64,000 bases of DNA. It comes from Microbacterium protaetiae. Lineage in GTDB: Bacteria > Actinomycetota > Actinomycetes > Actinomycetales > Microbacteriaceae. The position numbers and the translations under genes are program-made. The stretch lies in the NCBI RefSeq assembly GCF_004135285.1, contig NZ_CP035494.1, positions 186,001 to 250,000 on the forward strand, read 5' to 3'. This document shows positions 31,133 through 39,124 of this stretch, piece after piece. Under the pieces are notes generated by a model. It made no database searches and was not told where the DNA came from. It worked only from the letters and a program-made list of their open reading frames with translations. Each line of letters begins with the position of its first letter. The stretch's first letter is position 1.

Positions 31133-32240
31133 CCAGCATCCCTCGCGCTACCCGAATCCGCGTTCGCGCACGCAAATTGCACACGCGAACGCAGAACACG
31201 ACAGCGCGAGCGTCACGCGCCCCCACAGACCACCCGCGCGAGCAGAACGCGACAGCGCGAGCAGAACACGACAGCGCGAGCAGAACACGACAGCGTACGC
31301 AGAACACGACAGCGCGAGCAGACCCACCCCACCCCAGCATCCCTCGCGCTACCCGAATCCGCGTTCGCGCACGCAAATCGCATACGCGAACGCAGAAACC
31401 AACATCGCGAGCGACGCGGACCCCCACAGACCACCAGCGCACGCAGAACGCGACAGCGCGACGCGGAAAAGGACAGCGCACGCAGAACACGACAGCGCGA
31501 GCAGACCCACCCCCGCCCAGCACCCCTCGCGCTACCCGAATCCGCGTTCGCGCACGCAAATCGCATACGCGAACGCAGAAACCAACAGCGCGAGCGACGC
31601 GCACCCCCACAAACCACCAGCGCACGCAGAACGCGACAGCGCGAGCAGAACGCGACAGTGCCAGCAGAACGGCGACAGCGCGAGCAGAACGCGACAGCGC
31701 GAGCAGAACACGACAGCGCGAGCCAAGCCACCCCGGCCCCAGCATCCGTCGCGCTACCCGAATCCGCGTTCGCGCACGCAAATCGCATACGCGAACGCAG
31801 AAACCAACATCGCGAGCGACGCGCACCCCCACAAACCACCAGCGCACGCAGAACGCGACAGCGCGAGCAGAACACGACAGTGCCAGCAGAACGCGACAGC
31901 GCGAGCAGAACACGACAGCGCGAGCAGAACGCGACAGCGCACGCAGAACACGACAGCGCGAGCCAAGCCACCCCGGCCCCAGCATCCCTCGCGCTACCCG
32001 AATCCACGTTCGCGCACGCAAATCGCATACGCGAACGCAGAAACCAACAGCGCGAGCGTCACGCACCCCCACAGACCACCCGCGCGAGCAGAACGCGACA
32101 GCGCACGCAGAACACGACAGCGCGAGCAGAACGCGACAGCGCACGCAGAACACGACAACGCACGCAGAACACGACAGCGCGAGCCGAGCGCGGGGAGCGC
32201 GAGCCAAGCACGGGCAGCGCACGCCGGGCGAGCGCGCACG
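31133..32240. repeat. Composite repeat array (palindromic unit plus 19-bp tandem repeats)
   Basis: About 1.1 kb without a credible gene. Five long units begin near 31133, 31334, 31517, 31739 and 31979. Each has CTCGCGCTACCCGAATCC, an inverted repeat GCGTTCGCG/CGCGAACGC, then variable numbers of a 19-bp unit of the type GAACGCGACAGCGCGAGCA. The long unit is itself an imperfect palindrome (TCGCGCT...AGCGCGA outer arms). A single copy lies at 41554-41624. Open frames across the region on both strands are an artefact of the stop-free repeat. Confidence 0.92.
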
Positions 32241-32265
32241 CGCGACCCCCTAAGCTGGATGCCGC

Positions 32266-32341
32266 GCCCTCGTAGCTCAGTGGATAGAGCGGCGGACTCC
32301 TAAGCCGCGCGTCGGAGGTTCGATTCCTCTCGGGGGCACCA
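32266..32341 (+). tRNA. tRNA-Arg (anticodon CCT)
   Basis: 76 nt with encoded CCA. Acceptor GCCCTCG/CGGGGGC pairs fully (one T-G). The D-arm is GCTC...GAGC, the anticodon loop CTCCTAA gives anticodon CCT (reads AGG), and the T-arm is GGAGG-TTCGATT-CCTCT. The innermost anticodon-stem pair is A31/G39, a mismatch. It lies right after the repeat array. Confidence 0.95.
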
Positions 32342-32428
32342 ACCCACCCGCCACAGCAGGCTGTACACGCGTCAGCCAGGGCATGCCGGGACCTCCCTGA
32401 CATGCCGGCGTCGACCTAGCCTGGGACC

Positions 32429-33310
32429 ATGAGCGAGTTCGAACTGGCATTGAACAACGGCGTGATCATGCCCGCCCTGGGCTTCGGCGTGTTCCAGACC
32501 CCGCCCGATGAGACCGCGACCGCGGTCGATGAAGCGCTGCGGGTCGGCTACCGACACATCGATACGGCTGCGGCGTACGGAAACGAGCGAGGGGTCGGAG
32601 ATGCCCTGCGCCGGTCGGATCTGGATCGAGCCGAGGTGTTCCTGGAGACGAAGGTCTGGATCAGCGACTACGGCTACGAGCAGACCCTGCACGCCTTCGA
32701 CAAGAGCGCCGGCAAGCTCGGCGTCGACCAGATCGACCTGCTGATCCTCCACCAGGCTCTGCCGGGTGAGTTCGATCGCACCATCCAGGCATACCGGGCG
32801 CTGGAGAAGCTGCTCGCCGACGGCAAGGTTCGCGCGATCGGTGTGAGCAACTTCATGCCCGAACACCTCGACCGCCTTCTGGCGGCGACATCGGTGGTCC
32901 CCGCGGTGAACCAGATCGAGGTCCATCCCTACTTTCGCCAATCGGATCTGCTCGCCAAGAATGCCGAGCTGGGCATCGTGTCGCAGGCGTGGTCGCCGAT
33001 CGGCGGCATCACGTTCTACCGCGAGGGCGGCAGCAGCACGCTCAACGACGAGACCATCGGGAGCATCGCCACAGCACATGGCGTCTCGCCGGCGCAGGTG
33101 ATGCTGCGCTGGCACCTGCAGCAGCAGCGCTCGGCGATCCCCAAGTCGACGACACCGTCTCGCATCGCGGAGAACTTCGACGTGTTCGGCTTCGCCCTCG
33201 CCGCCGATGAGCTCGCCCGCATCGACGCGCTCGACACCGGTGTGCGCCGGGGACCCGAGCCCGACGACATCACTCTTCAAAGCTACGGCCGCGCCATCCC
33301 TGAAGCCTGA
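32429..33310 (+). CDS. Aldo/keto reductase (2,5-diketo-D-gluconate reductase type)
   Basis: 293-residue NADPH-dependent reductase. The AKR tetrad is visible: Asp and Tyr in RHIDTAAAYGNERGVG, Lys in VFLETKVWISDYG, His in DLLILHQALPG. The second signature (KVRAIGVSNFMPEHLDRLL) and the C-terminal cofactor motif (AIPKSTTPSRIAENFDVF) are present. A TAGCCT box lies 6 bases upstream of the ATG, suggesting a leaderless mRNA. Physiological substrate unknown. Confidence 0.92.
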   Translation: MSEFELALNNGVIMPALGFGVFQTPPDETATAVDEALRVGYRHIDTAAAYGNERGVGDALRRSDLDRAEVFLETKVWISDYGYEQTLHAFDKSAGKLGVDQIDLLILHQALPGEFDRTIQAYRALEKLLADGKVRAIGVSNFMPEHLDRLLAATSVVPAVNQIEVHPYFRQSDLLAKNAELGIVSQAWSPIGGITFYREGGSSTLNDETIGSIATAHGVSPAQVMLRWHLQQQRSAIPKSTTPSRIAENFDVFGFALAADELARIDALDTGVRRGPEPDDITLQSYGRAIPEA

Positions 33311-33467
33311 AGCCTGAGGTCTGACGCCTGACGCCTGACGCCTGACGCCTGAAGCTGAGGTCTGAAGCTGAAACTGAAACCGAAACCGAAACCGAAACTG
33401 AAACTGAAAATGAAACTGAAAATGAGGATGCCGGCCGGCGATGCCCGCGCCATCCCCGAAGCCTGAT
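33293..33467. repeat. Short tandem repeats and duplicated gene end
   Basis: Just after the aldo/keto reductase stop come heptamers of the CCTGACG type (about 33311-33352) and then hexamers of AAACTG/AAACCG/AAAATG type (about 33360-33424). The last codons of the reductase (GCGCCATCCCTGAAGCCTGA at 33293-33312) are repeated with one change at 33448-33467. This is a microsatellite-like expansion flanked by a short duplication. Confidence 0.8.
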
Positions 33468-33486
33468 AGCCGCCCGGCGCACGCTC

Positions 33487-35220
33487 TCAGCCGAAGATGC
33501 GCCGCACGATGTTCACATCGGCAAGATCCAGCAGCTCGTCGCCGCGGCCGCTCATCACGGTGCGCAGCGCCCACAGGGTGAAGCCCTTGGCCTGCGCGGC
33601 GGTGATCGCCGGCGGGATCGAGAGCTCTTCGCGAGCAACGACCACGTCGACCAGCGCCGCACCGGGTACTGCGAACGCGCGCTGCAGGGCGTCTTCGAGA
33701 TCGGCGGGATCTTCGACCCGGATGCCGGTGATCCCGACCGATGTCGCAACGTCGGCGAAGTTCGGGTTGTGCAGATCGGTCGCGAAATTCACGATGCCGG
33801 CGGCTTTCATCTCCAGCTCGACGAAGTTCAGCGAGGAGTTGTTGAACACGACGATCTTCACGGGCAGATCGTTCTGCGTGATCGAGATCAGGTCGCCCAT
33901 GAGCATCGCCAGTCCGCCGTCACCGGCCAGGGCCACGACCTGGCGCGCCGGATCCACGCCCGCCGCACCCAGTGCTTGCGGCATCGCGCTCGCCATCGAC
34001 CCGTGCACGAACGAGCCGAGCAGCATGCGCTCCCCCGTCATGCGCAGATAACGCGCCGCCCAGATCGTCGGGGTTCCGACATCCGCCGTGAACACGGCAT
34101 CCTTCGCCGCCAACTCGTCGACCAGCCGCGCCACATACTGCGGATGGATGGGCCTCTTGCCGTCGTTCGCGGCCAGCTCGTCGAGTTCGCGCCGGGTCTT
34201 GCGGTAGTGCTTGACGCTGTCGGTGAGGTGCTTGGAAGCGCGACCCTCCTCGATCAACGGAAGCAGGGCGGATGCCGCGCTCTTGACGTCGCCGACGAGT
34301 CCGACATCGACCGGGGTGCGTCGACCCAGCTGCGATCCGCGCAGATCGATCTGGATGATCTGGGCCTTCTCGGGGTAGAACTGCCGGTACGGAAAGTCGG
34401 TGCCCAGCATCAGCAGCGCATCGCACTTGTCCATCGCTCGATATCCCGACGCGAAGCCCAGCAGTCCGGTCATGCCGACGTCGAACGGATTGTCGTACTC
34501 GATATGCGGCTTGCCGCGCAGCGCGTGCACGATCGGCGCCTGCAGTCGTTCGGCGAGCGCGACCACCTCGTCATGCGCCCCCGCCACTCCGGCCCCAGCC
34601 AGGATCGTCACCTTCTTGGCCGTATTCAGGATGTCGGCCGCCGCCTGCAGCTCAGCGGCGGCGGGCATCACGCGCGAGACGGCCGCGCGGATGGGTGATG
34701 AGGGCCGCCGGTCGGGGGCTTCTTGAAAGAACACATCGCCGGGCACGACGACGACCGCGACGCCACGTTCGCTGACCGCGGCGCGCAGGGCGTTCTCCAG
34801 CACCCATGGCAGCTGCGATGCGTCACTGATCAGCTCGCAGTAGACACTGCACTCCTGAAACAGGTCTTGCGGATGGGTCTCTTGGAAGTAGCCGCTGCCG
34901 ATCTCGGCGAGCGGGATGTGCGAGGCGATCGCCAGCACCGGAACCCGGGTGCGGTTCGCGTCGAACAAGCCGTTGATGAAGTGCAGATTGCCCGGTCCGC
35001 AGCTGCCGGCAGCCACCGCCAACTCGCCGGTGACCTCTGCTTCGGCACCGGCGGCGAACGCCGCAGCCTCTTCGTGTCTCATGTGCATCCAGCGGATGCC
35101 GCCGTCACGCCGCATCGCTTCGGTGAAGGCGTTCAGCGAGTCGCCCGGGATTCCCCAGATGCGCTGCACACCGGCGTTCTTCAGGGTCTGCACGAAAAGC
35201 TCCGCCACGTTCGTCGACAT
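33487..35220 (-). CDS. poxB: Pyruvate oxidase / pyruvate:quinone dehydrogenase (PoxB-like)
   Basis: ThDP- and FAD-dependent enzyme converting pyruvate to acetate and CO2 and passing electrons to quinone. 577 residues. The N-terminal Glu lies in MRHEEAAAFAAGAEAE. The ThDP-binding signature is AGDGGLAMLMGDLISITQNDLPVKIVVFNN. The C-terminal tail (RTVMSGRGDELLDLADVNIVRRIF) resembles the membrane-binding helix of E. coli PoxB. The start at 35220 (MSTNVAELFVQTL) is favoured over 35250 because a TACCCT box lies 6 bases upstream. Confidence 0.93.
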   Translation of the reverse strand: MSTNVAELFVQTLKNAGVQRIWGIPGDSLNAFTEAMRRDGGIRWMHMRHEEAAAFAAGAEAEVTGELAVAAGSCGPGNLHFINGLFDANRTRVPVLAIASHIPLAEIGSGYFQETHPQDLFQECSVYCELISDASQLPWVLENALRAAVSERGVAVVVVPGDVFFQEAPDRRPSSPIRAAVSRVMPAAAELQAAADILNTAKKVTILAGAGVAGAHDEVVALAERLQAPIVHALRGKPHIEYDNPFDVGMTGLLGFASGYRAMDKCDALLMLGTDFPYRQFYPEKAQIIQIDLRGSQLGRRTPVDVGLVGDVKSAASALLPLIEEGRASKHLTDSVKHYRKTRRELDELAANDGKRPIHPQYVARLVDELAAKDAVFTADVGTPTIWAARYLRMTGERMLLGSFVHGSMASAMPQALGAAGVDPARQVVALAGDGGLAMLMGDLISITQNDLPVKIVVFNNSSLNFVELEMKAAGIVNFATDLHNPNFADVATSVGITGIRVEDPADLEDALQRAFAVPGAALVDVVVAREELSIPPAITAAQAKGFTLWALRTVMSGRGDELLDLADVNIVRRIFG

Positions 35221-35255
35221 GCCGACAGGGTAGGCCGCCGGTGCGCCCACCGCGA

Positions 35256-35286
35256 GGGGGTTGCACCGGCGGTGGGTGCACCCCCC
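35256..35286. other. Inverted repeat between poxB and hesB-like gene
   Basis: GGGGGTTGCACC and GGTGCACCCCC-type arms with one mismatch flank a 6-7-base loop. The 13-mer GCGAGGGGGTTGC also recurs nearby as GCGAGCGGGTTGC. It lies in the divergent gap and could be an operator or a REP-like remnant. Confidence 0.4.
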
Positions 35287-35399
35287 GCGAGCGGGTTGCC
35301 GGAGTGTGTGAATCCCCTCCGAATGCCGGTGCAGGGTTGCATCCCCGTCGAATTCTCGGAATCGTGGCCGACTCGAAGTCCCTCACGGAAGGAGCTCTC

Positions 35400-35684
35400 A
35401 TGCTCACCTTGACTGAGAACGCCCAGACGGCGGTGAAGTCGATCGTCTCGAACGGCCCGGAGGCAGAAACGGCCGGCCTGCGTATTCACGGCTCGGAAGA
35501 CCCGGCTTCGGGTTTCGCGCTGTCGGTGGTGCCCGCGCCGGAGTCATCCGACACCATCGTCGACGAGTCGGGCGCGCGAGTGTTTCTGGATGCCGGGGCC
35601 GCAGCGGCCCTCGACGGACAGGTGCTCGACGCCCAGGTCGACACGGAAGGCGGCGTGCGCTTCGGCCTCTCCGCACAGGTCTGA
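35400..35684 (+). CDS. HesB/IscA-like small protein lacking cysteines
   Basis: 94 residues, start at 35400 supported by GGAAGGAG. The sequence MLTLTENAQTAVKSIV, then GLRIHG and FLDAGAAAALDGQVLDAQ, follows the A-type Fe-S carrier (HesB/IscA) fold. None of its residues is Cys, so the usual three-Cys cluster site is absent. It cannot be a standard Fe-S carrier; a structural or regulatory role is possible but unknown. Divergent from poxB. Confidence 0.8.
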   Translation: MLTLTENAQTAVKSIVSNGPEAETAGLRIHGSEDPASGFALSVVPAPESSDTIVDESGARVFLDAGAAAALDGQVLDAQVDTEGGVRFGLSAQV

Positions 35685-35713
35685 CCGGTGTGGTCCCGGC
35701 GCGGGCCGGGACC

Positions 35714-38700
35714 TCACCGGAAGTCGCGGGAGCGATGATCGACCCCGACCCGGAGGTCTTCGACTGCATCGGCGAGCAGGTTCACAACGCCCTCGGCAGA
35801 CCGTTCGATGATTCCCCGCACGATCAGTGCCGGCGCATCGCGCACGATGCGTCGGTACCGGGTCCACACCCCCATCGAACAGATCACGTTGACGATCCCG
35901 TGCTCGTCTTCGAGATTGATGAAAGTGATACCGGATGCCGTGGCCGGGCGCTGGCGGTGTGTGACAAGTCCCGCCACCTCGACGCGTCGGCCGGTTTCGT
36001 GTGTGCGCAGCTCGCGCGAGGTCAGCACGCCGCGGGCATCCAGCGGTGCCCGGAAATGCGTGAGCGGATGATCGTCGGTGGACACACCGGTCGCCCACAG
36101 ATCGGCGGCCAGCCTCTCGTAGCTCGACGGGTCACCGAACAGCGGCGGCTGCACTGACACCATCGAGTCGGGCAGGAACTCGGCCTTGTCCTGGGCCGCC
36201 GAGCCTGCCAGCCAGATCGCCTCGCGGCGGGTCAGCCCCAGGCATTCGAAGGCTCCCGCAGTGGCCAGCGCCTCCAGCTGCGCGGTGTTGACGCCGACCC
36301 GGCGCACCAGGTCGCGCAGATCGCGATAACGCCCGTGCGTATCGCGCTCGGTGACGATCTTCTCGGCCAGCGTCGACCCGATGCCCTTGACCGCAGCCAA
36401 CCCCAGTCGCACGGCGAAGGCCCCGTCGCGACGATGCGCGGCGGACTCGTCGGGCGCGTCGATGTCGAAGTCGCCGACCGGCGGTTGGTGGCGGGACAGG
36501 CATGAGTCCCTGCCGGTGACGGCCGTCTCGTCTTGCTGCGCTCGCTCAACGAGCGGTTCGGCACCCGACACGTGCAGGTCGGGCCGACGCACCTCGACGC
36601 CGTGCCGGCGCGCGTCGGCGACCAGCGTGGCCGGTGAGTAGAACCCCATCGGCTGCGCACGCAGAAGACCGGCCAAGAACGCGGCCGGGTAGTGCAGCTT
36701 CAGCCAACTGCTCGCATAGACCAGCAGCGCGAACGACAGCGAATGCGATTCAGCAAAACCGAAGTTCGCGAACGCCTGGATCTTCTCGTAGATGGTGTCT
36801 GCGGCATCCCCCACCAATCCATTGGCCGCCATTCCCTCGTACAGCTTCTGCTTGAGCGACTCGATGCGCTCCACGCCACGTTTGGAGCCCATCGCCCGGC
36901 GCAGCAGGTCGGCATCTTCACCCGACAAGCCACCGATGGCCATGCCCATCTGCATGAGCTGCTCTTGGAACACCGGCACCCCCAGCGTGCGCGCGAGCAC
37001 CGGCTCGAGCTTCGGGTGTGCGTACGTCACCTTCTCGCGCCCGAGTTTGCGACGCACATACGGGTGCACGGCCCCGCCTTGGATGGGACCGGGACGGATA
37101 AGCGCTATCTCGATGACGAGGTCGTAGAAGCGACGCGGCTGCAGACGCGGCAGCAGGCCCATCTGCGCACGCGATTCGACCTGGAACACGCCGATCGAGT
37201 CGGCACGGCACAGCATGTCGTAGACGGCGGATTCCTCTTTCGGAATGGTGGACAGCTCCCACACCTCCCCCGTGGACGCACGGATGAGATCGAAGCAATA
37301 CTGCAGGGCCGCCAACATCCCCAGCCCCAGCAGGTCGAACTTCACCAGGCCCATCCACGCCGCGTCGTCTTTGTCCCACTGGATGACGGTGCGGCCGGGC
37401 ATGCGCGCGTGCTCGATGGGCACGACCTCACCGACCGGCCGCTCGGTGAGCACCATGCCGCCGGAGTGGATGCCCAGGTGCCGCGGGGCTTTCAAGAGCT
37501 CTTCGGCGTATTCGATCACCTGGTCGGGGATGTCGTGGCCGTCGCCGGTGGACAGACTCGCACCCCATCTCTCCACCTGCTTCGACCAGGCATCCTGCTG
37601 CCCCGGCGAATACCCGAGCGCCCGCGCCATATCGCGCACGGCGTTCTTCGGCCGGTACTGGATGACGTTGCACACCTGCGCGGCACGATCCCGGCCGTAC
37701 TGCTCGTAGACCCACTGGATGATCTCTTCACGCCGGTCGGAATCGAAGTCCACGTCGATGTCGGGCTCTTCCTCGCGCAGGCTCGACAGGAACCGCTCGA
37801 ACGGCAGCTCGTAGGCGATAGCATCGACGGCGGTGATATCCAGCAGATAGCAGACGGCGCTGTTGGCCGCCGATCCCCGCCCCTGGCAGAGGATGCCGCG
37901 CCGCCGGGCTTCTTGCACGATGCCGTACACGATCAGGAAGTAGCCGGGAAAGTCCTTCTGCTCGATGACGTCGAGTTCGTGGGCGATGCGCTGCCGGTCT
38001 TTCGCGATGAGATCGGGATATTTGCGTGGAACCGCCCCCCACACCAGCTGTCGCAGATGCGACATGGGCGTCTGCCCTTCGGGCACACGCAGCTTGGGCA
38101 GCGCGGGCTTGGCCATGCGCAGGGGGAACGCCAGCTCGTCGGCGAGGGCGACAGTGCGTGCCACCGCTCCGGGGTACCGGGCAAACCGTCGCTGCATCTC
38201 GGCGCCGCTGCGCAGGTGGGCGCCGGCATGGGCGGGCAGCCAGCCGTCGAGCTCGTCGAGACTGCGACCTGCCCGTACGGCGGCGACGGCCGCGGCCAGG
38301 GTCCGCCGCCGGGGATTCGCGTAGTGCACGTTGTTGGTGGCCACCGTGGCCAGGCCCCGGTCGGCGGCCAGCTGCGCGAGCAGGTCGTTGACCGTCGAGT
38401 CCATCGGCTCGCCGTGATCGATCAGTTCGACATACACGTTGTCCACCCCGAAACCGGCGACCAGCCGGTCGAGCGCGGCGGCCGCGGCATCCCTCCCTCC
38501 GGTCAGCGTCACCTCTGCCAGTGCCCTGCGCACCGCGCCCTTGCGGCAGCCGGTGAGAATCGCCCAGTGCCCCTCGGCCTGCGCGGCCAGCTCGTCGAGG
38601 TCGTAGACCGGCCGCCCCTTCTCGGCACCACGCAGTTGCGCGTGCGTGATCGCGGCCGCCAGCCGGTGGTAGCCCTCCTGCCCGCGTGCGAGCACGAGCA

Positions 38701-39124
38701 GATGGGCGCCGGCGGGGTCTGCCTCGCCCTTCTGGGGTCGGGGAAGCTCGAGTGACAGTTCGGCACCGTACACGGTCTTCAACGCCCGGTCGGCTGCGGC
38801 TTCGGCGAACCGCACCACGCCGTAGAAGCCGTCGTGGTCGGTGATCGCCAGAGCATGCAGACCAAGCCGTTCGGCCTCTTCGACGAGTTCTTCGGGAGAG
38901 GATGCCCCATCGAGGAACGAGAACGACGAGTGCGCGTGCAGCTCGGCGTAGGGCACCACATCGGCGGGCCGCTCGATGGGCGGCGGCACGTATGGTCCAC
39001 GCTTGTGCGACCACGCCGGGCTGTCGCCGCCGTCGGCACCGGCGGGAACCGAGCGGGGCCGGCGCCGGTCGCTGAGCACACGCTCGAGCTCGGACCACGA
39101 GATGGAGGGGTTGTTGAAGCCCAT
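35714..39124 (-). CDS. dnaE2: Error-prone DNA polymerase DnaE2
   Basis: Damage-induced C-family polymerase for translesion synthesis, 1136 residues. Starts at MGFNNPSISWSELERVLSDR. PHP domain (AELHAHSSFSFLDGASSPEEL, ITDHDGFYGV), catalytic Asp motif PDIDVDFDSDRREEII, HhH region (AAVKGIGSTLAEKI), and a C-terminal OB-fold (VNVICSMGVWTRYRRI). About 45 residues between the EVRRPDLHVSGAEP and AFAVRLGLAAVKGIG segments look inserted relative to the family, and the DNA there carries a REP-like element (36525-36562). The ATG overlaps the imuB stop by one base. Confidence 0.96.
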   Translation of the reverse strand: MGFNNPSISWSELERVLSDRRRPRSVPAGADGGDSPAWSHKRGPYVPPPIERPADVVPYAELHAHSSFSFLDGASSPEELVEEAERLGLHALAITDHDGFYGVVRFAEAAADRALKTVYGAELSLELPRPQKGEADPAGAHLLVLARGQEGYHRLAAAITHAQLRGAEKGRPVYDLDELAAQAEGHWAILTGCRKGAVRRALAEVTLTGGRDAAAAALDRLVAGFGVDNVYVELIDHGEPMDSTVNDLLAQLAADRGLATVATNNVHYANPRRRTLAAAVAAVRAGRSLDELDGWLPAHAGAHLRSGAEMQRRFARYPGAVARTVALADELAFPLRMAKPALPKLRVPEGQTPMSHLRQLVWGAVPRKYPDLIAKDRQRIAHELDVIEQKDFPGYFLIVYGIVQEARRRGILCQGRGSAANSAVCYLLDITAVDAIAYELPFERFLSSLREEEPDIDVDFDSDRREEIIQWVYEQYGRDRAAQVCNVIQYRPKNAVRDMARALGYSPGQQDAWSKQVERWGASLSTGDGHDIPDQVIEYAEELLKAPRHLGIHSGGMVLTERPVGEVVPIEHARMPGRTVIQWDKDDAAWMGLVKFDLLGLGMLAALQYCFDLIRASTGEVWELSTIPKEESAVYDMLCRADSIGVFQVESRAQMGLLPRLQPRRFYDLVIEIALIRPGPIQGGAVHPYVRRKLGREKVTYAHPKLEPVLARTLGVPVFQEQLMQMGMAIGGLSGEDADLLRRAMGSKRGVERIESLKQKLYEGMAANGLVGDAADTIYEKIQAFANFGFAESHSLSFALLVYASSWLKLHYPAAFLAGLLRAQPMGFYSPATLVADARRHGVEVRRPDLHVSGAEPLVERAQQDETAVTGRDSCLSRHQPPVGDFDIDAPDESAAHRRDGAFAVRLGLAAVKGIGSTLAEKIVTERDTHGRYRDLRDLVRRVGVNTAQLEALATAGAFECLGLTRREAIWLAGSAAQDKAEFLPDSMVSVQPPLFGDPSSYERLAADLWATGVSTDDHPLTHFRAPLDARGVLTSRELRTHETGRRVEVAGLVTHRQRPATASGITFINLEDEHGIVNVICSMGVWTRYRRIVRDAPALIVRGIIERSAEGVVNLLADAVEDLRVGVDHRSRDFR
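36525..36562. repeat. REP-like element inside dnaE2 coding sequence
   Basis: Contains GCTGCGCTCGCTCAACGAGC, aligning to the intergenic element at 13405-13437 over about 32 bases with roughly five mismatches. It lies in frame within dnaE2, in a segment encoding PLVERAQQDETAV. Confidence 0.65.

Noticed and set aside
31133..32240. CRISPR array
   Set aside because: Repeats of 19 bp are directly adjacent without unique spacers, the longer units are unevenly spaced, and no cas gene is present.
30072..32303. Long open frames on both strands through the repeat array, including a reading that extends prmC to 714 residues
   Set aside because: The repeat units contain no stop codons, so every frame stays open. 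The products are repetitive Arg/Ala/Ser or Cys/Arg/Val strings. A 19-bp unit cannot preserve one frame.
32342..32428. Integration (att) site at the tRNA-Arg 3' end
   Set aside because: I looked for a duplicated tRNA 3' end or integrase gene in the window and saw neither.
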